From NCBI GenBank assembly GCA_020722205.1, contig DYLF01000010.1, forward strand, positions 1 to 45,877: a stretch of DNA of 45,877 bases. Direction: 5' to 3'. A model generated the notes under the pieces. It saw nothing but the letters and a program-made list of their open reading frames with translations. It was not told the origin of the DNA and made no database searches. The stretch's first letter is position 1, and every line of letters starts with the position of its first letter. Source of the DNA: Desulfobacca acetoxidans (GTDB lineage Bacteria; Desulfobacterota; Desulfobaccia; Desulfobaccales; 0-14-0-80-60-11). This document shows positions 33,182 through 41,758 of the stretch, one piece after another. The translations under genes were made by a program, and so were the position numbers.

Positions 33182-34006
33182 ATGCCCCCGCCGGAAAAAA
33201 TCTACATCTATGAAATCGAGGGCAGGGTGAGTCCTCCCTGTTCCCTGACAGGCGATGATTTTCTGGGGTTATGGCGGGAAGGGGGGTTTTCTTATCTCTT
33301 CTTTGCCCGGCGCAAAGAAGCGGAGATTCAGGCCTGGCTGCAGACAGTGCCGAAGGGACGCTACCGTTCTGAAACTGAGCTCAATTTTGCAGATTGGGAG
33401 GCAGGCCAGCCTCTGAAGCCTACGCGGGTGGCCGGCTTCTATCTATGTCCCATTTGGGAAACGCCGACTCCGTTGCCTGGTGACCTCCTGATTCGCCTGG
33501 AAGCAGGTTTGGCGTTTGGCTCCGGTTATCACCCCACCACCCGTCTGTGTCTGGAACTTATCAGAAAAGTATATGAGGTGGATAAGCCCCAACAGGTGCT
33601 GGACTTAGGCGCCGGCAGCGGGATTCTGGCCCTGGCTGGCGCGGCCCTGGGCACACCAAGGGTGGTGGCCGTGGAATTAAACGACCTGGCGGTCCGGGTC
33701 GCCCAGCGCAATATCAGGCACAATCAGCGGGAAAGGCAAATCTTACTCATCCAGGGAGATGCCCTTCACTTTGCTGCGTTGCCCGGAGACTTGGCCCTGG
33801 GCAACATTCACTTGGAGGTGCTTCTGAATTTGTTGGAGGTGCCTGGATTTTTTAATAAGAAGTGGTATATCTTCTCCGGCCTGCTGGGCGCCCAGGTGGA
33901 AAAATTCACGGCTCGGCTGGCGGCCTCGCCTCTCCATCTGGTGGAGGTTTTGGATGAAAATCTCTGGTTCGCCATCCTGGCTGAGTTGAATTCGGAAAAG
34001 CGCTAG
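33182..34006 (+). CDS. prmA: Ribosomal protein L11 methyltransferase-like protein
   Basis: This 274-residue SAM-dependent methyltransferase matches PrmA. It has an N-terminal substrate-binding part, then AFGSGYHPTTRLCLE (PrmA consensus AFGTGTHPTT) and SAM motif I VLDLGAGSGILALAG. GNIHLEVLL is the counterpart of the ANI-x-E-VL catalytic segment. PrmA trimethylates L11. The N-terminal half is divergent, so another protein substrate is possible. GAGAGGTAG precedes the ATG. It lies between the site-2 protease and the alkylguanine repair gene. Confidence 0.85.
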   Translation: MPPPEKIYIYEIEGRVSPPCSLTGDDFLGLWREGGFSYLFFARRKEAEIQAWLQTVPKGRYRSETELNFADWEAGQPLKPTRVAGFYLCPIWETPTPLPGDLLIRLEAGLAFGSGYHPTTRLCLELIRKVYEVDKPQQVLDLGAGSGILALAGAALGTPRVVAVELNDLAVRVAQRNIRHNQRERQILLIQGDALHFAALPGDLALGNIHLEVLLNLLEVPGFFNKKWYIFSGLLGAQVEKFTARLAASPLHLVEVLDENLWFAILAELNSEKR

Positions 34007-34067
34007 GTTCGGGCAAGCCGCCTTCACACTGACTCTCCCAGAGGGAGAAGGTCTTTCAGGTGCGAAA

Positions 34068-34550
34068 TTGATTTATGTGTTGCCTTCGCCGTTGGGGCCG
34101 GTGTTGCTGAAATTTTCATCTCGAGGTCTGGCCAGCCTAGAGTTCCTTGCCGTTGACGTGCCACTGAGCGGTAATTTGCCGGAGTCCTGGCCTGTCTTTA
34201 TTCAGGAAACGGTGGCCGCGCTGGCCGCTTATTTTGCCGGGGCGGGGAGCTCTTTTTCCTCCCTTCCCCTGGACATGCGGGGCACCCCTTTTCAGCTCCG
34301 GGTCTGGCAGGAGCTCCAGACGGTTCCGTGCGGCCATACCTTATCCTACCAGGACTTGGCGGCAGGGTTGGGCAAACCCAGGGCTTGCCGGGCAGTGGGT
34401 CAGGCCCTGAAGGCTAATCCTATTCCCGTCATCATCCCCTGCCACCGGATCATCGCTCAGGACGGTTCCCTGGGTGGATATCGCCCCGGGGTAGCCCGCA
34501 AACGCTGGCTCCTGGAACACGAACAGCAGATGTGGGTTGATAACCCCTGA
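34068..34550 (+). CDS. ogt: Methylated-DNA--protein-cysteine methyltransferase
   Basis: This suicide DNA-repair protein removes O6-alkyl groups from guanine. The 160-residue product has the helix-turn-helix segment SYQDLAAGLGKPRACRAVGQAL and the active-site PCHRII with its acceptor cysteine, followed by GSLGGYRPGVARKRWLL. The start is a TTG at 34068 with AGGTG 7 bases upstream; no in-frame ATG gives a full domain. The N-terminal subdomain is shorter than in Ada/Ogt of enterics but complete enough for function. Confidence 0.93.
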   Translation: MIYVLPSPLGPVLLKFSSRGLASLEFLAVDVPLSGNLPESWPVFIQETVAALAAYFAGAGSSFSSLPLDMRGTPFQLRVWQELQTVPCGHTLSYQDLAAGLGKPRACRAVGQALKANPIPVIIPCHRIIAQDGSLGGYRPGVARKRWLLEHEQQMWVDNP

Positions 34551-34701
34551 AGCTTCCGGATTGATCTTTCTTTAGCCCTACGCCTTTTGTATAAATTCCT
34601 TGGATTTTTCCCTCTGTCATGCCGATAAGATAGAAAAGTAAGGGATTCTTTTCTACTTTTCATTACTCCCGGATATTTTGTAACCCTGCAGGAGAAGGAA
34701 G

Positions 34702-36336
34702 TTGGTCTCTCACGATCCTGTTCCGGAACAACGGGAAGACAAGGGGACTTCACCAGAACCGGCCTGCCCGGCCGGTCCTGTTTCTCCTGAGCATGCCCTG
34801 GAAGCCTTGCTTAACCACATCAGCAGAAGTGCAGGGTTCCCAGCTTTCTTGGCCAATATCCAGGAGATCATGTCCTTCCAAGCCAATCCTTACTTCACGG
34901 TGCATGATATCTCCCGGGTCATCCTGCGGGACTTATCCATGACCACTCAGATTCTGAAACTGGTCAATTCCATCTATTTTCAAACCTATCAACGCCAGGT
35001 TCACACTGTGTCCGGCGCCGTCATGCTCCTGGGATTGGAACACGTCCGGGAGCTGGCTCTGGGGCTTAAACTCTTTGAAAACTTTCGCCAGTCGAGTTCC
35101 CTGAAGGCAGTCAAACAGTTAGTCCTCTCGGCTTTTCTCACCGCCATTCAATCCCAGGAATTGGCCCGCAAAGAAGAAAACCTCAAGGATGAGGAGGTAT
35201 TTCTCACGGCCTTGCTCTTTAATTGGGGGGAACTCATGGTGGCCTATTATTTCCCGGGGAAGCACCAGCAGATACAGAAGATGGCCGCGGCTCAGAATAT
35301 AAGGAAATCAGCGGCAGCCAAAGAGATTCTGCACGTCTCCTTGGAAGAATTGGGCCTGGCCATCTTGAAGCTTTGGAATTTCCCCAGCAATCTAATCAAC
35401 CGTTTATCTGCCTTCCATTTTGGTGGGATCGCGCTCACTGGGCCCGAGGGGCGGCTCAAAAAGATTATCGTGGGGGCTGATTGTTTGGCCCGCATTCTAT
35501 TGAACGACAACCTGACCCAGGAAGAGTGGCAGCACCAACGGGCCAAGCTAGGCAGGAGCCTAGGGATCAAGCCGGATTTCTTGGAGGAGTCGCTGGCCGC
35601 CAGCCTGGAGCGCTTTCAGACATTGGCCCAGATATTGAAAATCAACCTCAAGGACACCGGCTTCGCCGCCAACCTGAACGTCACTGAGACTAAGGAAGCT
35701 AATAGTCAGTTGGCTGGTGGCTCCGACAAGGCGCAGGAGATTGCGGCTGCTCCCAAGCCTGCGCCCCCGGCGCCGTCCCTGACCGCTGAGAACGATGAAG
35801 AAATCCAGCGTTTGAAATTTCTCTACCAGGTGTTGGCAGAAATCCACCAAGCTATGGCTGACAAAGCGGCGATTAATCAGGTCCTTGATTTGGTCATGGA
35901 AGGGCTTTACCGGGGGTTGGGTTTTGATCGTGTGGCCTTCTGCCTGGTAAGCTCGGATCGGACCTGGCTCACCAGTCGTTATGGTCTGGGGGAGAGGGTG
36001 GAAAAACTGCTTCCCTTGTTGAGCACTCCTCTCACCGCCAAGAAGAACGCCCTGGCCCTGGCGTTACGGCAACACCAGGAATATCTGGTCAATCCTTATA
36101 ACCAACCGGCGGATTACCTTCTGATGGACGAGGGCTTCTGGCAGATGTCCGGCACCCAGGTTTTCCTGGTCAGCCCCATCCATGTGGAGCAGGTGCCCAT
36201 CGGCCTATTTTATGTGGACCGCTGCAAGCCCCAGGCCGTGATCACGGAGTTGGAGCGCCAGCGCCTGCGCTCTTTTCGGGATCTGACCATCCTAAGCATC
36301 CGCCTGAACAGTCGTTCTGTAAGTTCCGAGGTCTGA
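34702..36336 (+). CDS. HDOD-GAF signalling protein
   Basis: This 544-residue cytoplasmic protein has an HDOD domain (about 35-290: ILRDLSMTTQILKLVNSIYF, HTVSGAVMLLGLEHVRELAL). A low-complexity Ala/Pro linker follows (about 340-360), then a GAF domain (about 375-535: VLDLVMEGLYRGLGFDRVAFCL, VSPIHVEQVPIGLFYVDR). HDOD proteins are non-catalytic relatives of HD hydrolases that work as signalling or scaffold modules. The GAF ligand is not evident. The TTG start at 34702 has AGGAGAAGGAAG before it. It stands alone, convergent with the polysaccharide cluster. Confidence 0.88.
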   Translation: MVSHDPVPEQREDKGTSPEPACPAGPVSPEHALEALLNHISRSAGFPAFLANIQEIMSFQANPYFTVHDISRVILRDLSMTTQILKLVNSIYFQTYQRQVHTVSGAVMLLGLEHVRELALGLKLFENFRQSSSLKAVKQLVLSAFLTAIQSQELARKEENLKDEEVFLTALLFNWGELMVAYYFPGKHQQIQKMAAAQNIRKSAAAKEILHVSLEELGLAILKLWNFPSNLINRLSAFHFGGIALTGPEGRLKKIIVGADCLARILLNDNLTQEEWQHQRAKLGRSLGIKPDFLEESLAASLERFQTLAQILKINLKDTGFAANLNVTETKEANSQLAGGSDKAQEIAAAPKPAPPAPSLTAENDEEIQRLKFLYQVLAEIHQAMADKAAINQVLDLVMEGLYRGLGFDRVAFCLVSSDRTWLTSRYGLGERVEKLLPLLSTPLTAKKNALALALRQHQEYLVNPYNQPADYLLMDEGFWQMSGTQVFLVSPIHVEQVPIGLFYVDRCKPQAVITELERQRLRSFRDLTILSIRLNSRSVSSEV

Positions 36337-36386
36337 GAAAACGAAATCCATGGGCAGTGAGCCATGGTCAGGGTGAAAATCATGGG

Positions 36387-37043
36387 CTATTGTATTTTCC
36401 TGATTACCCCCAGGTAGTGGGTGCAGAAAAATGGAATTTTGGCCAGCAGGTGGCAGAGCAGAAAGGAGTAAGGGGCAAGGAGGCGGCTTAAGGGGGGGGC
36501 CAGGGTAATTCTGTGCAGAGTAATCTGACATTGAGGGAAGAGGGTGTAGATTTCACGCTTGGTGACCCCGCGTACCCTGGGATTTCGGGGATTGTTGAAA
36601 CAAAAATCGTACCACAGGATCAGGCCGTCAACTTTAAGAACCCGGAGCATTTCAGCAGCTATGGCCTTTTTGGTGTTTGCATCCAGAACAGAGGTGAACA
36701 TGGTGGACTGAACTACCAGATCAAATGTGTTGGCGGCAAAAGCCAGGTGGGCCGCAGAGCCGGCTATCAGGGTAACGGCCGCCGGACATCGCTGTCTTGC
36801 CTGGGCCAAGCGTTCCGGCAGCAAATCAAGGCCGGTGAGATTTTCCGGCCGGGCCCCCCATTTGATGAAATCAGCCAGCCAGTAACCGACCCCGCAACCC
36901 ACATCGAGGATCTTTATATCTGCCAACGAGATAAACCCGTAAGTTTTAAATAATTTTAAGAGCTTCTGTTCCCTATCCTGCATCATGAAGAGATGGCCGG
37001 GGTTGAAACAGGGGTAGATATTTGCTTCACCCCTTTTCCTCAT
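36387..37043 (-). CDS. Class I SAM-dependent methyltransferase
   Basis: This 218-residue enzyme has motif I ILDVGCGVGYWLADF, an acidic motif II (LTGLDLLPERL) and the post-motif segment FDLVVQSTMFTSVL, then EMLRVLKVDGLILWYDF. The C-terminal portion is hydrophobic (YSFLLCHLLAKIPFF) and could sit at the membrane. Its start codon overlaps the stop of the glycosyltransferase gene upstream (ATGA), implying coupled translation. It is the last gene of the minus-strand polysaccharide cluster. Probable role: methylation of a sugar or a lipid-linked glycan; the acceptor is unknown. Confidence 0.85.
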   Translation of the reverse strand: MRKRGEANIYPCFNPGHLFMMQDREQKLLKLFKTYGFISLADIKILDVGCGVGYWLADFIKWGARPENLTGLDLLPERLAQARQRCPAAVTLIAGSAAHLAFAANTFDLVVQSTMFTSVLDANTKKAIAAEMLRVLKVDGLILWYDFCFNNPRNPRVRGVTKREIYTLFPQCQITLHRITLAPPLSRLLAPYSFLLCHLLAKIPFFCTHYLGVIRKIQ

Positions 37044-38086
37044 CTTTGCGTCTTCCTATCCCCTCCCCCATTGACTTTGCATCTCAGGAGGCGGGAAAGC
37101 AGGGCCCACCAGCTCCCGAGGCCGTAGCTGAGGTGCAGGAGAAAAAACAGAGGTGGCATGGTAAGGAGATATGGCCAATACCCTTGTTGTCGGGCGGTTT
37201 TGGTGGCAAATAAGAAGGCCAAGCCGGCATAGAAGGCGGAAAGGCCATAAAGACAAAGGCGCGCCGACGGCCAAGTAAGACTTGCTACCCCTACCCCTGC
37301 CATTCCGCCGACAAAAGCAAAGGGCACCAGATGGCGCCAGCGGGACTGGCGCCAGGTAAGCATGACCCAATAGCCGTTGTCGAAGGCTTGGCGCATAAAG
37401 GAAGATATGGTGGCGCGGCTGAAATAAGTGGTGCGAAGCTCGGGCGTCAGATAAAACCTCCAGCCCCGGTCCCGGATGCGGGCATGCAGTTCAAGATCCT
37501 GATTGCGCACCAGGTCTTCCCGGAAAAGGCCAACTTGGTCAAAGACCCATTTCCAATAGAGGCCGAAGGGGACAGTATCTACAAATCCGGGCCGGCGGTC
37601 ATACCTGAAGGGTGAGTTTCCTACCCCAAAGGGGGAGGACAGCACACCGGCGATGCTGCGGCCCCAGGTACCTTGGCCTTGGGTGAGCATGGGCCCCCCC
37701 ACACAGACTACCTTTTCTTTTTCCAGGGCCGTAAGGATGGCTACCCCTTGGCGGAGATAGTCGGGGGGCATGGAAGCATGGGCATCCAGCCGACAGACGA
37801 TCTCTCCACGGGCCGCCCGAAGGGCCAGGTTCCAACCGGGGGCCAAGGTTTTTTGGGGGTTGTCGAGGATGGTGATCGTCAATTCTGGGTGGTGTTGGGT
37901 GAATTCTTGGGCGGCGAGGCGGGTGCCGTCCTCAGAAGCTCCGTCAACAAAGATGAGTTCACGGCAGGGAGAGGGATAGTCCTGAACCAAGAACTCGTTG
38001 AGCAGACGACGGACATGACTTTCGGCGTTCCTGGCCACGATAATGAAGCTTACCAAGGGCAGGGGAGTTTTAGGAGTCTCAGGCAT
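37040..38086 (-). CDS. Family 2 glycosyltransferase (ExoA-like), membrane-anchored
   Basis: This 348-residue enzyme has a GT-A domain with SFIIVARNAESHVRRLL, ELIFVDGASEDGT and the metal site RLDAHASMPPDYL (DxH type). C-terminal hydrophobic helices follow (VPFAFVGGMAGVGVASL, LCLYGLSAFYAGLAFLFAT, MPPLFFLLHLSYGLG). The layout is that of ExoA-type transferases, which add a sugar to a lipid-linked repeat unit at the cytoplasmic face. I start at 38086 (MPETPKTPLPL), which overlaps the upstream gene by 8 bases; the track start at 38137 overlaps it by 59. The sugar donor cannot be read. Confidence 0.88.
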   Translation of the reverse strand: MPETPKTPLPLVSFIIVARNAESHVRRLLNEFLVQDYPSPCRELIFVDGASEDGTRLAAQEFTQHHPELTITILDNPQKTLAPGWNLALRAARGEIVCRLDAHASMPPDYLRQGVAILTALEKEKVVCVGGPMLTQGQGTWGRSIAGVLSSPFGVGNSPFRYDRRPGFVDTVPFGLYWKWVFDQVGLFREDLVRNQDLELHARIRDRGWRFYLTPELRTTYFSRATISSFMRQAFDNGYWVMLTWRQSRWRHLVPFAFVGGMAGVGVASLTWPSARLCLYGLSAFYAGLAFLFATKTARQQGYWPYLLTMPPLFFLLHLSYGLGSWWALLSRLLRCKVNGGGDRKTQR

Positions 38087-39341
38087 GACTGACAATCCCG
38101 GCCACATCAATGAGATAAGTATTGCGGAAGCCTTCATGGGTGGAATCTATGGAAATTTTGGTGCCGTCAGGGTGCCAACGGGGGTGAAGATCACAACGCC
38201 GCTCACCGTCGTAGCGCCAGGGTGCGAAGAAGCTTCCTACCAGCACGAGTTCCTGGGTTTTCAAATTAAAGAGTAACAGGTGCCGGCGGCGGGCTTTATC
38301 GGGGTAGGTGTCGGTAACCAGCCAGCGGCGGTCGGGGGAGAAAGAGGGATGACCATCGCCATAAATATCGAGGATGCCGTCAGCAATAATGGTATAGGAA
38401 TCTGACCGGTCTCGAAGCAGGAAATATCTATCCCCATAGGGGGTCTTGCGGGCCCAAGCCAGGAGGTGGTTGTCATCCAGCCAGGCATAATGGGACACCA
38501 GGCGTTCATCGGCCAGGCAATAAAGGTGGTCGCCATCGCTGCTGTCGGCGGTGTACAGGCGAGAGAATTTGCCTTGGGGGCCGAGCCAGCGATGGAGGAA
38601 GGCAAAACGGAAGCCGGAGGGGTTATATAAGAGGTGATTGACTTTGTGCAGGGCCTTATTCATGCTGGGGTGAGGATTGACGGCGGCCAGCTCGGCCAGG
38701 GAAAGGAGGAGGTCAACTTCATTGCTGGGCAGTATAAGACGCCAGATGCCGTCATGGGCGTTATTAAGGTCAGCGGGGAAGTTTTTAGCGGGCCAACGGT
38801 AGCCGTACTCCGGCCGCAAAAGGGCAAGGCGGCGGTAATTGAGGGTAAGGGCTTGGCGGCCGCTGGGATGAAGCGTCTGTATGGGCATGGGCGCAAGGTG
38901 CATTTGTTTTCCTGAAGTGACATTCACGATACGGGCGACCAAGAGGCCGTCCTGATAGTCATTAAAGAGGCAAAGGTCCTGGTGCCCGGGAAGCCAGCTC
39001 AGCATGGCTCCCTGTTGGCAGTTGAAGGCTTCGGTGCGGCCGATTACCTTGAGGCTGGCGGTTTTCGGTTCGTACCATCCGATCTCCGCAGTTTCCGGAG
39101 AGCGGCACAGGTGAGTCAAATAAAAATTGCCGTCCCAACTCCAGGGAGACTTATCATAGTATCCGAAAAAGGCCTCGGTGGGCGGGTCTGCCGCTGGATT
39201 CGGCAGAATGCCCGAGATAGTAACCGAAGGATGTAACTCGATATGGCTGTCGGGTCGGCGCTGCAGCGCATAAGCCAGGCGTTGATAGCCCCACTTGGCC
39301 AACCCCTTCAGGGCCGGCCACCCCTCCAGGGCGCCGGCCAT
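38079..39341 (-). CDS. Beta-propeller (TolB/WD40-like) protein of polysaccharide loci
   Basis: This 420-residue protein is built of repeated blade-like motifs: FFGYYDKSPWSWDGNFYLT, GAMLSWLPGHQDLCLFNDY, HPSFSPDRRWLVTDTYPD and CDLHPRWHPDGTKISID. The pattern recalls oligogalacturonate-lyase-like and TolB-like propellers that appear in exopolysaccharide clusters. No signal peptide is present, so it is likely cytoplasmic. I start at 39341 because GGGAGAGGAAA directly precedes that ATG, whereas the track start (39422) has none. The biochemical role is not known; a lyase or a glycan-binding scaffold is possible. Confidence 0.75.
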   Translation of the reverse strand: MAGALEGWPALKGLAKWGYQRLAYALQRRPDSHIELHPSVTISGILPNPAADPPTEAFFGYYDKSPWSWDGNFYLTHLCRSPETAEIGWYEPKTASLKVIGRTEAFNCQQGAMLSWLPGHQDLCLFNDYQDGLLVARIVNVTSGKQMHLAPMPIQTLHPSGRQALTLNYRRLALLRPEYGYRWPAKNFPADLNNAHDGIWRLILPSNEVDLLLSLAELAAVNPHPSMNKALHKVNHLLYNPSGFRFAFLHRWLGPQGKFSRLYTADSSDGDHLYCLADERLVSHYAWLDDNHLLAWARKTPYGDRYFLLRDRSDSYTIIADGILDIYGDGHPSFSPDRRWLVTDTYPDKARRRHLLLFNLKTQELVLVGSFFAPWRYDGERRCDLHPRWHPDGTKISIDSTHEGFRNTYLIDVAGIVSHA

Positions 39342-39489
39342 TTTCCTCTCCCATAGACTGAAATATGGTTTCCGGTCTCCGGTTTTCACTTTTCGCTGGG
39401 AAAAACACTGATCTATCAACATATTCCAGATTAATTCAGTTGAATTTCAAAGAGAAACTAGTATAGGGTATGCTGCGTCCAGACGGTCC

Positions 39490-40698
39490 TCAAAAATTTC
39501 TGATAGCCTGGGCGACCAAGGCGGCCTGCTTTTCCAGGGTGTATTCCCGGGCCAAAGCCAAACCGTTAGCACTGAGTTTTTGCCGCAGCCCCGGCTCCCA
39601 ATAAAGTCTGGCCACCGCCTCTGCCAGGGCAACCGGGTCGCCGGGGGGAACCAGCAAGCCGTTTATTTCATGCGCTACCATGTCAGGTATGCCGCCCACC
39701 GCCGTGGCCACCAGAGGCAGGGAATTGGCCCAGCCTTCCCAGATCACCCGAGGAGTGCCTTCGGCCAAGGAAGATATCACTTGAATATCAGCCCGGCGGT
39801 AGGCGCTCATAATCTCCTGATGTGGCATGGGGCCGGATAAAGTCACATAAGGTCCTAAATTGAGATCCTTAAGCATTCCTTCCAAACGTTGCTGATAGCC
39901 GGGGTCTCCAGCACCGACAATCTCCAATCGAACCGGCACGCCCTGCTTAAGCAATAATTGAACACTGACAAGCAAGGTTTCGAGGCCCTTGGAGGGATAT
40001 AGGCGGCAGACCCGGATAAGTCTGAGCGGCGGTTTTTTTTTGAGGCGAGGACGACGGTAGAGGTGAGTCTGAGTATGCATAGCTACGGGAAAGGTCAAGA
40101 CCTTCCTGGGCGGGGGGAGAAATCGCGGTGCCTCCTGAAACTTGGCCGCCATTTCAGGGCTGACAGAAATGACCAGAGAGTTTCTGGCGGCCAAGGCAGT
40201 GAAGCGGTTGACCAGCCGGGCCAGGAGGCCGACCAGACTTCCTTTGGAGCCGCCCTGCACTATGGGGTTGGCCTGGGTTTCAATATTGCCGGCGACATAG
40301 AAGCTAAGGTTGGCTGTCCCTAAGAGGCGGGCGAATTCGGCCAACAGCAAACCGGCCAAAGACGGCACCCGAATCAGAATGGCCTGGGCGCCACGAATGG
40401 TGTGGCGGTGCTGGTAGAATTGGCGGATCACTTGGGGGAGCCGGAGCATACTGTTAGCAAGGGAGTAATAAGGCGGCAGTTCGACCAAGTGGAAATTAGT
40501 TTGGGCTAGCTCCAGCAGAAAAGGAGGTGAGAGGGCAGTCTTTTCAGGTTCCCGGGGTTTGATAGGGAGAAATATGGTAGCCTCAGCAAAATGCTTGGCG
40601 ATTTCGGCGGCGTAAAGCAACCAATTAAACTGGCCATAAATATGGCTGCCCTCTCGCTCATACAGTTCCTCTAAAAATATGACCAAGCGGTGGAACAT
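39490..40698 (-). CDS. Family 4 glycosyltransferase
   Basis: This 402-residue GT-B enzyme has an N-terminal acceptor domain (MFHRLVIFLEELYEREGSHI). The C-terminal nucleotide-sugar domain has LRLIRVCRLYPSKGLETLL, VTLSGPMPHQEIMSAYRRAD and SSLAEGTPRVIWEGWANSLP, where the usual E-x7-E motif is present as EGTPRVIWE, then ATAVGGIPDMV. It is a retaining transferase acting on a lipid-linked glycan intermediate, judging by its cluster. The ribosome site is weak. It is separated by 50 bases from the methyltransferase gene upstream. Confidence 0.9.
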   Translation of the reverse strand: MFHRLVIFLEELYEREGSHIYGQFNWLLYAAEIAKHFAEATIFLPIKPREPEKTALSPPFLLELAQTNFHLVELPPYYSLANSMLRLPQVIRQFYQHRHTIRGAQAILIRVPSLAGLLLAEFARLLGTANLSFYVAGNIETQANPIVQGGSKGSLVGLLARLVNRFTALAARNSLVISVSPEMAAKFQEAPRFLPPPRKVLTFPVAMHTQTHLYRRPRLKKKPPLRLIRVCRLYPSKGLETLLVSVQLLLKQGVPVRLEIVGAGDPGYQQRLEGMLKDLNLGPYVTLSGPMPHQEIMSAYRRADIQVISSLAEGTPRVIWEGWANSLPLVATAVGGIPDMVAHEINGLLVPPGDPVALAEAVARLYWEPGLRQKLSANGLALAREYTLEKQAALVAQAIRNF

Positions 40699-40748
40699 GG
40701 GTTTAGTTATTGCATCTGCCTAAGATGACAGCAAAAAAAGGAGCATGG

Positions 40749-41738
40749 TCAAACGGCTTTTGTGCCGCGGCCTTCGATCCCATTGTAGCCGGGGTGAACT
40801 TCAATGTTGATGAGTCCGGCTTTTTCAAACCATTTTTTGATGGTTTTCACGGTTTGGGGTTTTTCATAAGCCGGAGAGAGCATATCGAAAGTATCCAAAA
40901 TGGCCCATTCTTTGAGATGTTCTTCGGATAGAGGACGGATGCCGCGATAGTCCCCGATCAATAAGGCTTGATTAAGGTGTCGGCCGAAGGGGAGCTTATG
41001 TATCTGTCTGGAAAGAGGCCACATCAGGTTAACATACCTCTCCACCGCCTTATATAAAGTTTCGTGAGGCAGACGTTTGGTAAAAGGGCGTATTAGGGTT
41101 CTCGGATTTAAGAAGAATCTGACGCCAGGGTAACGGTAACAATCGACGACCAAGCTACCGCCGGGTTTGAGAAATTTTGGCAGCTCCAGAAACCCTTTTT
41201 CAACCTCGGGCAGATGTTGGAGAACGCCGAAACAGAAGATCTTGTCAAAGAAGTCGAACCTAAAAGGCATGGCATAAATACTTGCTTGCACAATAAGCAC
41301 CTTGCCCCGGTGGCCGTTGTTTCTATAATTGGCTTCGACGGCGTTGCTATAATCAAAAGAGACCACAAAAGCACCGGTGGCGGCGGCGATTTCAGTAAAT
41401 CTGCCGGAGCCGCTGCCGACTTCGAGAATTGTTTGCCCGCTGAGATCAGCAGGCCATTTGGTCTCGGCAAAAAAGCGCTCTGCCGAGACCTTGGTGCCGG
41501 TATAACTATCATATTGGGTTCGGTAATGTTTGTTCCATTCGAAGCCGAAGTTGGCGGCGTAATTGTTCAGCGGGACAAATCTAGGAATATATTGGACAAC
41601 TTGATAGCTGGCCCGGCACCTAAAGCAGTTCAAGGCACCTTCTTTAATGGTGCCACTTTCACTCCTATTGATTTTGGCCAAGGTTAACGGCCCTTTGCAC
41701 TGAGGGCAAACGAGATAAGAAACATGTTCTTCTTTCAT
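40749..41738 (-). CDS. Methyltransferase with N-terminal zinc ribbon
   Basis: This 329-residue protein starts with a Trm112-like zinc ribbon (YLVCPQCKGPL and, later, NCFRCRASYQV, four cysteines). A class I SAM domain follows: ILEVGSGSGRFTEIAA, SFDYSNAVEANYRN, DKIFCFGVLQHLPEVEKGF and LKPGGSLVVDCYRYPG. I prefer the ATG at 41738, 24 bases inside the track ORF, whose own start is a TTG; a GGAGAGGT lies upstream of both. Such proteins methylate sugars or quinone-type acceptors in polysaccharide loci. It follows asnB with a 20-base gap. Confidence 0.87.
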   Translation of the reverse strand: MKEEHVSYLVCPQCKGPLTLAKINRSESGTIKEGALNCFRCRASYQVVQYIPRFVPLNNYAANFGFEWNKHYRTQYDSYTGTKVSAERFFAETKWPADLSGQTILEVGSGSGRFTEIAAATGAFVVSFDYSNAVEANYRNNGHRGKVLIVQASIYAMPFRFDFFDKIFCFGVLQHLPEVEKGFLELPKFLKPGGSLVVDCYRYPGVRFFLNPRTLIRPFTKRLPHETLYKAVERYVNLMWPLSRQIHKLPFGRHLNQALLIGDYRGIRPLSEEHLKEWAILDTFDMLSPAYEKPQTVKTIKKWFEKAGLINIEVHPGYNGIEGRGTKAV

Positions 41739-41758
41739 TAAGATGTACGACCTCTCCT